From an uncultured Oscillospiraceae bacterium (GTDB lineage Bacteria; Bacillota; Clostridia; Oscillospirales; Oscillospiraceae): DNA of 64,000 bases. This document shows positions 54,765-62,428 of the stretch, piece by piece. The DNA is taken from assembly GCA_934591845.1 (NCBI GenBank), contig CAKTPO010000011.1:1-64000 (forward strand), in the 5' to 3' direction. How positions within the stretch are numbered: position 1 is the stretch's first letter; each line of letters starts with the position of its first letter. A model generated the notes under the pieces. That model was not told the DNA's origin. It did no database searches and saw only the letters and a program-made list of their open reading frames with translations. The position numbers and the translations under genes are program-made.

Positions 54765-56498
54765 ATGCTAAAAAAAAACACATCCCTTATGCTGGTAGCT
54801 GTCCTGATGTTTTCACTGAGCATTCCAGCTTATGCGTCTGAGGTAGAAAACACGGCTCCAACGGTAACCTCGGATGTTACCGAGCCGGCAGAGCAGCCGG
54901 AAACTACTGAACCAAGCGTTCCAGCCACCACAGCCCCTGCTCAGCCCACAACCACAGAACCGCCTGAAACGACGGTTCCGACACAGCCCCCAGAAACAGA
55001 ACCGCCTGCAACAACAGCTCCAACACAACCGACGGAAACGGAACCGCCAGAGACCACGGAACCTACACAGCCCGCAGAGACTGAACCGACAGAACCCATA
55101 GCGACGGAGCCAGAGCAACCAACAGATCCCAGTGATCCCCCTACTGAGCCGACGGTTCCAACCACTCCAACAGAACCTCAGATACCGACTGCTCTTGAAA
55201 TTGATACTGAGCACATTTACCATGGCATGGATATGGCCTACGAAGATGGCTATATTCCCAGAGTTTCTGACGGCTATATGCATCTGGTTCTGCCGCTAAA
55301 GACCAACGGTGATATTTATGCAGAGAAGATCGATGTATCCCTCTCCATGGACACCAGCCCGTCCTCTCCCTTTGTAGTGGAAAATTTCAGAAAGACCTTC
55401 TATCTGGATGATGTGACTCCAAAGGATACTGAGGAAGAGCAGGAAGTGTTCTTGGTGGAGTTTTTTGTGGGGTTGTCCGATAACCGCACAAACGGCATCT
55501 ATCCTGTTACAGTGAACATTACCGGCTTCGACAGCACTGCCAAGCCTATAGACTGTACCTTCACAGTCTATGTGACCATCACCGATGGCAAACCTGCAAA
55601 TCCCAAGGCACCCGCCCCGGAAGTACCCACAGCAGAGCCTGTGGTGTATATCTCCAACTCCGTCATGGAGCCTGCAAATCCCCAGGCAGGCGAAGAATTC
55701 ACTCTGACACTGACCTTGAAAAATTCTCTGACCACCAAAAGCGTCAGGAATATGTTGGTAACCGTAAACACCGGAAATGTTCAGATTGATCTTGTTGAGG
55801 ACAGCAACATCTTCCCTGTAGATAAAATCTCTGCTGGCGGTGAAACGGAACTGACCCTACGGTTCAAGACTGACCCTTCTATTCCTTCCGGCAAATATCC
55901 TCTGACTTTCTCTTTTAAGTATGACAGCAGTAAAACCCTGAATCTGTCATCTTCCGGTACTGCGGTTGTATCTATCCAACAGCCTGCCAACATGGAACTG
56001 GTGATGCCGAGAGTGACATCGTCCGTCAGCGTTGGTGAAACCATTCCTCTGTCCTTCCAGGTGATGAACATGGGCAGAAGTTCCATGCACAATGTCCGCT
56101 GTGTGGTGTCCGGCTTTGGATTGGTTCCCTCCAATACGGGCTATATCGGGACGATGGGGCCTGGTTCTTCTTCGACCACCAAGGTGGAACTGTACATTAT
56201 TGCTTTGAATGCCAGCGAAGGTAACGAGAACGGTTCACAGTACGGTGACACCACGGGAACCGTGAAGCTTCTTTATGAGGATGAAAGCGGCAGCCCTTAT
56301 GAACAGGAGTATACCTTTGATACCACAGTCAACCGTCCGGTGGTGGATATTTCTCAAATGACCCAAGAGCCGGAGGAGGAAGAAACGGCAGGTCAGTGGT
56401 GGATTTCCGTAACCATTTTAGGGGGTGTTATCCTTGCAGCAATCGCAGCAATACTTATTACCCGAAAGAAGGGTAAGCGTGGCGGTGCCTATCTGTAA
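54765..56498 (+). CDS. Pro/Thr/Glu-rich surface protein, CARDB/COG1361-like, membrane-anchored
   Basis: A 577-residue secreted protein. The signal peptide (to about residue 25) is followed by a repeat-rich linker (about 35-140) built of TEPPETT and PTQPTETEP units. Then come beta-rich domains of CARDB/COG1361 style (about 145-530), including a VMEPANPQAGEEFTLTL strand and SVSVGETIPLSFQVMNMG. Near 555 a membrane helix and a KKGKRGG tail anchor it. The linker would span the cell wall. No LPXTG is present. COG1361-like proteins often sit beside ABC exporters; their role in them is not clear. Confidence 0.8.
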   Translation: MLKKNTSLMLVAVLMFSLSIPAYASEVENTAPTVTSDVTEPAEQPETTEPSVPATTAPAQPTTTEPPETTVPTQPPETEPPATTAPTQPTETEPPETTEPTQPAETEPTEPIATEPEQPTDPSDPPTEPTVPTTPTEPQIPTALEIDTEHIYHGMDMAYEDGYIPRVSDGYMHLVLPLKTNGDIYAEKIDVSLSMDTSPSSPFVVENFRKTFYLDDVTPKDTEEEQEVFLVEFFVGLSDNRTNGIYPVTVNITGFDSTAKPIDCTFTVYVTITDGKPANPKAPAPEVPTAEPVVYISNSVMEPANPQAGEEFTLTLTLKNSLTTKSVRNMLVTVNTGNVQIDLVEDSNIFPVDKISAGGETELTLRFKTDPSIPSGKYPLTFSFKYDSSKTLNLSSSGTAVVSIQQPANMELVMPRVTSSVSVGETIPLSFQVMNMGRSSMHNVRCVVSGFGLVPSNTGYIGTMGPGSSSTTKVELYIIALNASEGNENGSQYGDTTGTVKLLYEDESGSPYEQEYTFDTTVNRPVVDISQMTQEPEEEETAGQWWISVTILGGVILAAIAAILITRKKGKRGGAYL

Positions 56499-57474
56499 AA
56501 TTGCATTTAAGACCATCCTGCGATATGGCTGGGCGGCTATTATTTTCTTAACCTTGGGGCTGTATTTCCTGTTCCCTGCCTGCAAGAGCTGGGAGGAAAT
56601 TCAGGCGGAGCGAAAGCAGCCGTATGAGTTGCAGGCAACTGTGATGGGTACGGCCCAATTGGAAAAGTACATTGAAGTGGAAAATATTAAGGCGGTCAGT
56701 CCTGTAATTTCCTTCAATACCAAATTGACCGATGTGAATTTTACACTGAGCAGTCAGGTCAAGGCGGTATCTGCTGACTATTTGAAGTTGGATTTGAAAG
56801 ACGGCTGTTTGTACCAAGACCAGTCCAATATGCCGTTTCTGATTCTCAATCGCTATGCATCAGAGCATTTTGTGGATGAGAACAAAAAAGAGTCCATTGT
56901 TCAGGTTAACGATAGTGTTACGATCAATCTGAACGGTACAGAGGAAAAAGCCATCATCTGTGGCATCTTTGAGGATGATCTGGAATCTCCTGTAATTTAC
57001 ATGAGCTACTACGAGGCAGCGAAGTACTTCCCAAAAGAGGAAATAGTAAATCTATTATTTCTTCTGACGGGCAAGGGAGCCGCTGAACAAGCAGTGAAAG
57101 ACTTAGGACATCTGAAAGTCAATGTTTCCCTTGATGAGAATGCTATCGTTCGTTGGGAACTGCTTCAACAGCAGGCTGTGCAGTATTTCATAACAGCTTT
57201 AGGGTTCCTATCCTGTTCCATGGTTTTGATGCGCAATCAGCTAAAATGTGAGATAAGCGACCAGAGAGCGGAACGGCAGAGACTCTTGATGTCTGGATTG
57301 ACGATGGGGCAGTTGGGCTGGATTCTAAAACTACGTTTGCTTTTTTCTTATGGAATCTGCCTCTGTGCGGCAGTATTTGTGGCGTGGTTATTCGATTTAC
57401 TTTCGATAACAGCTGCTATAGCGGAGGCTGTACTGTTGCTATTGCATTACCTGGTTACACAGATGGCAGAATAG
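56479..57474 (+). CDS. MacB/FtsX-like membrane protein
   Basis: A 331-residue protein. An N-terminal helix (LRYGWAAIIFLTLGLYFLF) is followed by a large extracellular part like a MacB core (about 40-220), then helices near residues 235-250, 280-300 and 305-325. This is the layout of FtsX-type permeases, shortened: only part of the four-helix set is clear. It starts at GTG 56479 (or 56485) inside the end of the surface protein gene, so it is translationally coupled. It probably works with the intact ATPase at 53475 or in a complex with the surface protein. Confidence 0.65.
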   Translation: MAVPICKIAFKTILRYGWAAIIFLTLGLYFLFPACKSWEEIQAERKQPYELQATVMGTAQLEKYIEVENIKAVSPVISFNTKLTDVNFTLSSQVKAVSADYLKLDLKDGCLYQDQSNMPFLILNRYASEHFVDENKKESIVQVNDSVTINLNGTEEKAIICGIFEDDLESPVIYMSYYEAAKYFPKEEIVNLLFLLTGKGAAEQAVKDLGHLKVNVSLDENAIVRWELLQQQAVQYFITALGFLSCSMVLMRNQLKCEISDQRAERQRLLMSGLTMGQLGWILKLRLLFSYGICLCAAVFVAWLFDLLSITAAIAEAVLLLLHYLVTQMAE

Positions 57475-57492
57475 GTCTTTTGGGAGAAGATT

Positions 57493-57870
57493 ATGCATCA
57501 TAATGACGTACAGCAGAAAACAGGTTTGCCGAGGATTTCGCCACGTGAGTTTAAACTGTGCCTGATTGTCTGGGAACAGGGGCCACTAAGCAGCTCCGAA
57601 CTTAGAGAACTCTGTCTGGAACGGTTTCAGTGGTCGAAATCTACGACCTTTACTTATATTCGGAGACTGGGTGAGAAAGGCATCCTTGTAAACGAAGATG
57701 CTATGGTGAGAATGTTGGTGTCCAAAGAAACGGTGCAGCAAGCTCGTTTAGATATGTTCATTGAGAGGGAGTTTGAAGGTTCTCCAGCTGCGCTGCTCTG
57801 TGTTTTGAAGCGTATGTATCAGAATGGAACCCAAAAAGTACCGGTGGAGATGTTTGAAAAAGGTTCATGA
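57493..57870 (+). CDS. BlaI/MecI/CopY-like transcriptional regulator
   Basis: A 125-residue protein with a winged helix (ISPREFKLCLIVWEQGPLSS, WSKSTTFTYIRRLGEKGIL) of the BlaI/PenI family. It has the family's C-terminal helices (REFEGSPAALLCVLKRM). BlaI repressors are usually paired with a BlaR-type sensor protease, and none is next to it. The gene ends 4 bases before the signal peptidase gene. It is a likely regulator of this module. Confidence 0.8.
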   Translation: MHHNDVQQKTGLPRISPREFKLCLIVWEQGPLSSSELRELCLERFQWSKSTTFTYIRRLGEKGILVNEDAMVRMLVSKETVQQARLDMFIEREFEGSPAALLCVLKRMYQNGTQKVPVEMFEKGS

Positions 57871-57874
57871 AAGT

Positions 57875-58678
57875 ATGGATAAGGAACTACAAAAGCAAAA
57901 TCAGAAGAAAAAACAGGGCGCAGCGATTTTTGCCATATTTATCATCTTGTTTGGGCTGACAGTTCTTGTTCGTAATAATATTTGCTGTATCGCAATGGTA
58001 GACGGGGACTCAATGTACCCGACCTTGAAAGATCGGGAGCTTTACCTTGTGGATAGGTACAACTATGTTCCATCTTGCGGAGATATTGTGTTGGTTCAGG
58101 TGAACCCAGATGTGGTTGGGACCTCTCATATCGTGAAAAGAGTTATTGCAGTAGGCGGCGATACTGTTAGAATCGGCTATGTGGAAAACAAAGTGTATGT
58201 GAACGATCAGCCTTTGGATGAACCCTACATAAATGCGGAAGATGCTGATCCTATGAAGTTGAAGGGGGAATTGCGTGACAGGACGATCACCATTCCAAAG
58301 GGCTACGCATTTGTTATGGGGGATAACCGCAATCATTCCATGGACAGCCAAAGTATCCGGATTGGGCTGATCCCTGTGACAGACTTGATCGGTAAAGTGA
58401 GTGTTCACATTAACTTGGAACCATGCTTGAATGAATATGTCGATCGTTGGAATAAAAAGGAAATAAACTGGAAGACTAGAAAAATGAATATCAATAACAC
58501 ACTCGAAGAAAAATCTTATTGGGTCCATTGTCCTGTCTGCAAAATGAAAACAAAAACCAAAGTATACCCCAGCACTGTCTTAGTCAAATTCCCGTTATAC
58601 TGTCCCAAATGCAAAAAAGAGTACTTAGTTGATGTAGTCCAACTAAAAATGGCATTGAGCAACGAGCCAGACGCCTAA
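57875..58678 (+). CDS. Signal peptidase I fused to a Cys-rich KTR domain
   Basis: A 267-residue protein. An N-terminal membrane helix (GAAIFAIFIILFGLTVLV) is followed by the SPase I core: catalytic Ser in GDSMYPTL near residue 46, catalytic Lys in HIVKRVIAVGGD near 90, and box E GYAFVMGDNRNHSMDS near 150. After about residue 205 a second domain starts: WVHCPVCKMKTKTKVY and FPLYCPKCKKEY, four Cys in two CxxC pairs, matching the small Cys-rich KTR family that is normally a protein of its own. The peptidase likely matures the exported proteins of this module. The ATG is chosen at the start of the basic cytoplasmic end. Confidence 0.85.
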   Translation: MDKELQKQNQKKKQGAAIFAIFIILFGLTVLVRNNICCIAMVDGDSMYPTLKDRELYLVDRYNYVPSCGDIVLVQVNPDVVGTSHIVKRVIAVGGDTVRIGYVENKVYVNDQPLDEPYINAEDADPMKLKGELRDRTITIPKGYAFVMGDNRNHSMDSQSIRIGLIPVTDLIGKVSVHINLEPCLNEYVDRWNKKEINWKTRKMNINNTLEEKSYWVHCPVCKMKTKTKVYPSTVLVKFPLYCPKCKKEYLVDVVQLKMALSNEPDA

Positions 58679-58683
58679 AGCGC

Positions 58684-58715
58684 AGAGCCTGCTTCCCAAA
58701 AAGGAAGCAGGCTCT
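58684..58715. terminator. Bidirectional terminator between convergent genes
   Basis: A perfect 13-bp stem (AGAGCCTGCTTCC with GGAAGCAGGCTCT), 6-base loop, then TTGTCATTTTT. It lies between the signal peptidase gene (plus) and the XRE gene (minus) and can serve both. Confidence 0.85.
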
Positions 58716-58718
58716 TTG

Positions 58719-59072
58719 TCATTTTTCAACCGAACGGGGAGACTGCTTGCGAAGGAGATTCAGAACCGACTGGATCACAGGCAGGATAGCTTCCGCTTCT
58801 TCCTCACTACAATCCTCAATCAGCAGCCTGATTTTTCGCAGCGAAGGTGATTCCCGTTGCATCTCCGGGTAAAAAATGTCCCAGGGGTCAATCCGTAGAC
58901 AGCGAATTATGGGGTACAGCACAGTCATTTTAGGATTGCCTTTGAAATTCTCAATATTAAGTACTGTCCGATTGTCGATTCTAACAAGATCGGCTACTTT
59001 TTTCTGTGTGAGTTTCATAGTTATCCTGGCTTTTTTGACTGCCTTTCCAAGTGGACGAGAAAAATCATACAT
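58719..59072 (-). CDS. XRE-like helix-turn-helix regulator
   Basis: A 117-residue protein. The N-terminal HTH (MKLTQKKVADLVRIDNRTVLN) with VLYPIIRCLRIDPWDIFYPE is of the XRE family; the C-terminal 45 residues are an acidic helix. It is read towards the ABC module and away from the sigma-like gene at 59422. It is probably a regulator of the element or of the module end. Confidence 0.8.
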   Translation of the reverse strand: MYDFSRPLGKAVKKARITMKLTQKKVADLVRIDNRTVLNIENFKGNPKMTVLYPIIRCLRIDPWDIFYPEMQRESPSLRKIRLLIEDCSEEEAEAILPVIQSVLNLLRKQSPRSVEK

Positions 59073-59302
59073 TGCACTTCACCTCGTCTACATTCTACAA
59101 TACACACCTCAAAATACGGAATCCACCACATTTCACCCTCTATGTGTAATTTATTTCACATAGAGCCTGAAAGGAAACATCTCTCTTTGAAATGCAAAAC
59201 CCATATTGACCAAGTAACAAAAAAATCTTTCACATTTTCTCCGTACCGACTTGCACCTATGTAGCTGTATTACATTTCACCTTGTGCAAATATAGATTCA
59301 AT
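59073..59302. other. AT-rich divergent promoter region
   Basis: Contains no gene. It separates the minus-strand XRE gene from the plus-strand leader at 59303. Several AT-rich -10-like hexamers are present (for example TATAGA near 59291), but no clean promoter with 17-base spacing was found. Confidence 0.4.
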
Positions 59303-59338
59303 ATACCTATCCAACTCTTTCGGATAGGTGTATTTTTT
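59303..59338 (+). terminator. Intrinsic terminator in leader (possible attenuator)
   Basis: ACCTATCC and GGATAGGT form an 8-bp stem with a 9-base loop and are followed, after GTA, by seven T. It lies 85 bases upstream of the sigma-like gene with no gene before it on that strand. It is therefore in a leader rather than at a gene end, which suggests transcription attenuation. Confidence 0.7.
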
Positions 59339-59377
59339 TGTCCTTATCGTCTGCCTATCCGCTGTCGCTCCCCACCT

Positions 59378-59414
59378 ACTCCTTTTCGATTCAACCAAAA
59401 AATCGAAAAGGAGT
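59378..59414 (+). promoter_or_regulatory. 14-bp hairpin that hides the ribosome binding site
   Basis: ACTCCTTTTCGATT (59378-59391) and AATCGAAAAGGAGT (59401-59414) pair perfectly over 14 bases with a 9-base loop. The 3' arm contains the AAAAGGAG ribosome site of the gene that starts at 59422. In this fold the site is fully closed, so translation should need the stem to open. Confidence 0.75.
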
Positions 59415-59421
59415 AATAGAA

Positions 59422-59904
59422 ATGATTAACACAAAGAGCGACTATGCGCTCAACAAGAAAGATACCGAGGCCATTGTTTATATAGATGCCGAAGGTGGCA
59501 TCACCCGTTTATCTACGGATGACTTCTCCAGTGAAGAAGAATTCCGCTGCTGGAAGTCCTGGTCGGATGAAAATTACCATTCTATTGAGAACGGAAACCA
59601 TCTGTTTGCTAATCACACGCTTTCACTGGATCTACTGGCAGATGGCTCTGCTACCGCACCTGGAACGGACATTCGCCTTGAAGCTATCCAAGAAAAGGCT
59701 AGGCAGGCAATATTGTTTTCCTACTATGTGGCTGAAATTAAAGGCCGACTAACCGAAATTCAGTTCCGCAGGCTTTGGCTTTACCTTGTGAATGATCTGA
59801 CAGAAGCGGAGATTGCCAGTATTGAACAAGTCGGACAGCGGCGTGTTTCGTCCTCAATTCTCTCCGCAAAAAGAAAAATAAAAAATATTTTTCAAACTCC
59901 GTAA
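59422..59904 (+). CDS. Sigma-70-like regulator 1
   Basis: A 160-residue protein. The N-terminal 55 residues (KSDYALNKKDTEAIVYID, DDFSSEEEFRCWKSWSDE) are shared with the protein at 61076-61573. The C terminus is like sigma region 4 (RLTEIQFRRLWLYLVNDL, AEIASIEQVGQRRVSSSI) with a helix-turn-helix. Such ORFs are standard in Tn916/Tn1549-type elements next to the excision genes and are thought to control transfer genes. Start: ATG 8 bases after the hidden ribosome site. Confidence 0.8.
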   Translation: MINTKSDYALNKKDTEAIVYIDAEGGITRLSTDDFSSEEEFRCWKSWSDENYHSIENGNHLFANHTLSLDLLADGSATAPGTDIRLEAIQEKARQAILFSYYVAEIKGRLTEIQFRRLWLYLVNDLTEAEIASIEQVGQRRVSSSILSAKRKIKNIFQTP

Positions 59905-60346
59905 AAACAGGGGCTAAAAACGGCTCCAAAACGGCGATAGGTGAAAGGACCTCTTCGCAACCCTTTCGTGTACCTTTTCAACTCCATACGCATTCATCAG
60001 GAAGTCCCGGTTACGGGACCACATTCCTGTCCGCAAGAGCCTGTCCAGCGAGCCGCCGGGATGCCCTTTGGGGCGGATCGATTCACTCGACTGAAAATAC
60101 TGAGCGCACTCAGTTCGGCAATGACGGAGGACAGGGACAATGATACTTCTGTAAAACGCAGCCCGGCCATAGAGAAGGTGGGGAGGCTGAAATGCCTATG
60201 AGAGCAGCCTAGCAAGCTGACACGCCTGATGATTCCCACGATTCCGGGGTGCCAGGGGCAAATAGGAACCAAAACAGTAAAACACATAATTCAATTACTG
60301 GCAGCAGTCCCAAGTGGGCTGCTGCCAGATTCAAAACAAGAACGGG
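59905..60346. other. Structured, gene-free region after sigma-like gene 1
   Basis: About 440 bases without a gene. It holds inverted repeats such as GTCCCG/CGGGAC (60004-60019) and CCTGTCC (near 60046) with GGACAGG (near 60131) that could close a larger fold. GC is close to that of the genes. It may hold an RNA leader for the MazF gene, or DNA sites used in replication or excision. Confidence 0.45.
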
Positions 60347-60739
60347 GTGAGAAACATAGTAAGCAAAGATTATTACCGTGGCGAGATCTACCATGCAGAT
60401 ATGTCACAAGTCCTCGGACATGGTGGCATTCAGCCTGTCCTCGTTTTATTGACCGATGTTGGCAGCTTCCATGTTCCTACGCTCACCGTTGCCCCAATCA
60501 CTCGCCCGTGGGCTGATGGGAATGTCCTGACGACCGATGTGGTCTTAGAGAATGTGGAAGGTCTTTGCCATAAGTCCATGATTTCGCTGAAGCCGCTATG
60601 CAGCATTGACAAGCGGTGTGTTTTAGATTTCGTTGGAAAACTCGATCGAGAGCAGCTGAAAAGCGTAGAAATTGTCCTGCGAATCAGCCTGAATCTGGAC
60701 GAAGAAGCCTTCGTCCTCTGGGAAATGGAGGCACCATGA
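60347..60739 (+). CDS. PemK/MazF-like toxin, no antitoxin seen
   Basis: A protein of about 130 residues. Features are YYRGEIYHADMSQVLGHGG (Arg and Gly of the active loop), QPVLVLLTDVGSFHVPT and LENVEGLCHKSMISLKPLC, the usual conserved pieces of MazF-type endoribonucleases. The start is uncertain: GTG at 60347, or GTG at 60314; both have poor ribosome sites. No MazE-like gene lies before or after it. The stop overlaps the ParB-like gene. It may have a role other than plain toxicity. Confidence 0.7.
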   Translation: MRNIVSKDYYRGEIYHADMSQVLGHGGIQPVLVLLTDVGSFHVPTLTVAPITRPWADGNVLTTDVVLENVEGLCHKSMISLKPLCSIDKRCVLDFVGKLDREQLKSVEIVLRISLNLDEEAFVLWEMEAP

Positions 60740-61083
60740 CATACGGAGTAACACACAAGATCACAGACTTAAAGATCGACCCGGAGTTCCAGAACATGAT
60801 TCCCCCTCTGACCGGGGAGGAATTTGCCCAGCTGGAAGAAAACATTTTGGAGGATGGTATTGTCCTGACCCCCCTCATCGTATGGGCCGGGACAATCGTA
60901 GACGGTCACAACCGCTACAAGATCATCCAGGCGCACACCAAGCTGACATTCAGCACCTTTGAAAAGGACTTCGAGAGCCGCTGTGAGGCACTGTCCTGGA
61001 TCTGTAAGAATCAACTGGGCCGCCGCAATCTGACTCCACAGCAGAAAAAGTACCTGATTGGGCAGCGGTATAAAAATGTTTGA
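60736..61083 (+). CDS. ParB-like N-terminal domain protein
   Basis: A 115-residue protein with a ParB/sulfiredoxin-like core: MIPPLTGEEFAQLEENIL, PLIVWAGTIVDGHNRYKI and ALSWICKNQLGRRNLTPQQ. The VDGHNRYKI motif is the nucleotide (CTP)-binding loop of this fold. It lacks the long DNA-binding and dimer parts of full ParB, so it may act as a small regulator. It overlaps the gene before (ATGA) and the gene after (8 bases). Confidence 0.8.
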   Translation: MTYGVTHKITDLKIDPEFQNMIPPLTGEEFAQLEENILEDGIVLTPLIVWAGTIVDGHNRYKIIQAHTKLTFSTFEKDFESRCEALSWICKNQLGRRNLTPQQKKYLIGQRYKNV

Positions 61084-61573
61084 TAGCAAAAGCGACTATG
61101 CTTTGAATAAAAGGGATCAAGACAGCATCGTGTACTGCGGTAGCGATGGCTATGTAGCCCACATCACCAGAGCAGATTTTTCTTCTGAGGAGGAATTCCT
61201 GTTCTGGAAGTCCTGGTCGGATGCCGATTACAAAGAAACCGACTATGCCGATTCCTACTTTCACCGGCACACAGTGGGACTTGACACCATCGGGGACAAC
61301 GCTGGTAACATCCCTTCTCCCGAGGAAACGCTGCTATACAAAACAGAGCGTGAAGAACAGGTTCAGGAAGCCATGGAGTTGGTTCAGAGGATTTCAGAAT
61401 CCCTCACAGAGGTGCAGTTCCGAAGATTATGGCTCCATCATGTTCAGCTTGAGAATGTACGCTCCATCGCAAAAGCCGAAGGTGTTGCCCATCCAAGCAT
61501 CGTGGCAAGCATTACATCTGCTCAAAGAAAAATTATGAGAATCGTGCAGAAACACGCTACCAAAACGGAATAG
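61076..61573 (+). CDS. Sigma-70-like regulator 2
   Basis: A 165-residue paralogue of the protein at 59422-59904: KSDYALNKRDQDSIVYCG, ADFSSEEEFLFWKSWSDA, then LTEVQFRRLWLHHVQLENV and AHPSIVASITSAQRKIMRI. The shared N terminus is about half identical by eye. It overlaps the ParB-like gene, so it has no separate leader, unlike its paralogue. It probably controls excision or transfer genes. Confidence 0.8.
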   Translation: MFDSKSDYALNKRDQDSIVYCGSDGYVAHITRADFSSEEEFLFWKSWSDADYKETDYADSYFHRHTVGLDTIGDNAGNIPSPEETLLYKTEREEQVQEAMELVQRISESLTEVQFRRLWLHHVQLENVRSIAKAEGVAHPSIVASITSAQRKIMRIVQKHATKTE

Positions 61574-62095
61574 AAAATGACGATATGTGAAGGGAGTTTT
61601 CACTGACCTTCCTGAACCTTGAAAACTGAACAGACAGTGGTACAAGCACAAACACCTATGCGGATGTGTGGGAGCTGCGCCGCCATGACAGATGTCTTTC
61701 AAGAAGCCATCCGAGCGATCTACGCAGCCTCCAAGCCCAGCACGGCACTCTGGGCATATCAACCCATAGGTGACAATGAAACTTGCTCACGCTCTCCCAA
61801 GGACTAGGGGGAAGCCCTGCGGTATCCGCCAGCTATCGTGCAGCGGTACTGTGGAGCTATGACAGCCATGCCAACGGCGGCTTGTATCATTCCTTCCACC
61901 AGGGGTGCGTGGCAAAAATGGTGGACATAACATCAAGGTATCTTAAAAACGCAACGCCGGAATTCGTATGTTTATATGCGGACAAACAACCGGCGCTGCC
62001 ACATCAACGTCAGATACCATGCGCTGGAGGAGCTTTTCTTCCAGCGCATTCATGTGACTTTGATGATCTATATCCATCACACCGGAGGTAATATT
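61574..62095. other. Structured, gene-free region before xis
   Basis: About 520 bases with only short open stretches (for example a TTG-started frame at 61619-61807 that I do not recognise). A perfect 10-bp stem, ATGCGCTGGA/TCCAGCGCAT (62019-62028, 62040-62049), lies 46 bases before the excisionase. The ribosome site GGAGG is at 62084-62088. Confidence 0.45.
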
Positions 62096-62296
62096 ATGTG
62101 CAAAATCCGAAGTATCAAACAAGCAGCTGACTACTTCAAGCAGCTTGATCCCGAAACCCAAATCACCGAATATACCCTTCGCAAGCTGATTGCCGATGGC
62201 ACGATCCCGTCCATCAAAAGTGGGAATAAGCATCTAATAAATCTCGAACAGGTGCTGTCCCTGTTTGAGCCTGTTTGCGTTACCGCCGTAGAGTAG
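62096..62296 (+). CDS. xis: Excisionase (Xis) family protein
   Basis: A 66-residue small DNA-binding protein (MCKIRSIKQAADYFKQLD, TLRKLIADGTIPSIKSGNKHL) with the winged-helix excisionase fold (helix-turn-helix plus SGNKHLI wing). It works with the integrase directly downstream to excise the element. The ATG at 62096 is 8 bases after GGAGG. The upstream open frame without a ribosome site is ignored. Confidence 0.88.
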   Translation: MCKIRSIKQAADYFKQLDPETQITEYTLRKLIADGTIPSIKSGNKHLINLEQVLSLFEPVCVTAVE

Positions 62297-62334
62297 AAAA
62301 ACTCTAATAGTTTTTCGAATAATCGAATTTTTTA
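62296..62334 (+). terminator. Two small stem-loops after xis
   Basis: GAAAAACT/AGTTTTTC (62296-62303, 62309-62316) is followed by TTCGA/TCGAA and a run of T to 62334. They may end xis transcription or control the amount of integrase made. Confidence 0.55.
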
Positions 62335-62428
62335 CAGCAAAAAAGTTCGGTTCTTGACAAAGTGGTGCAACCCCATTTTTCTCGGTATAGTAATTGCATA
62401 AACTAAAAGAAATGGAGGAGCCAACACA

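Noticed and set aside
54900-55180. CRISPR-like or satellite repeats
   Set aside because: They are in-frame Pro/Thr/Glu codon repeats of a surface-protein linker, with no spacers.
62354-62391. TTGACA and TATAGT as the integrase promoter
   Set aside because: The spacing is 26 bases, too long for a normal sigma-A promoter.
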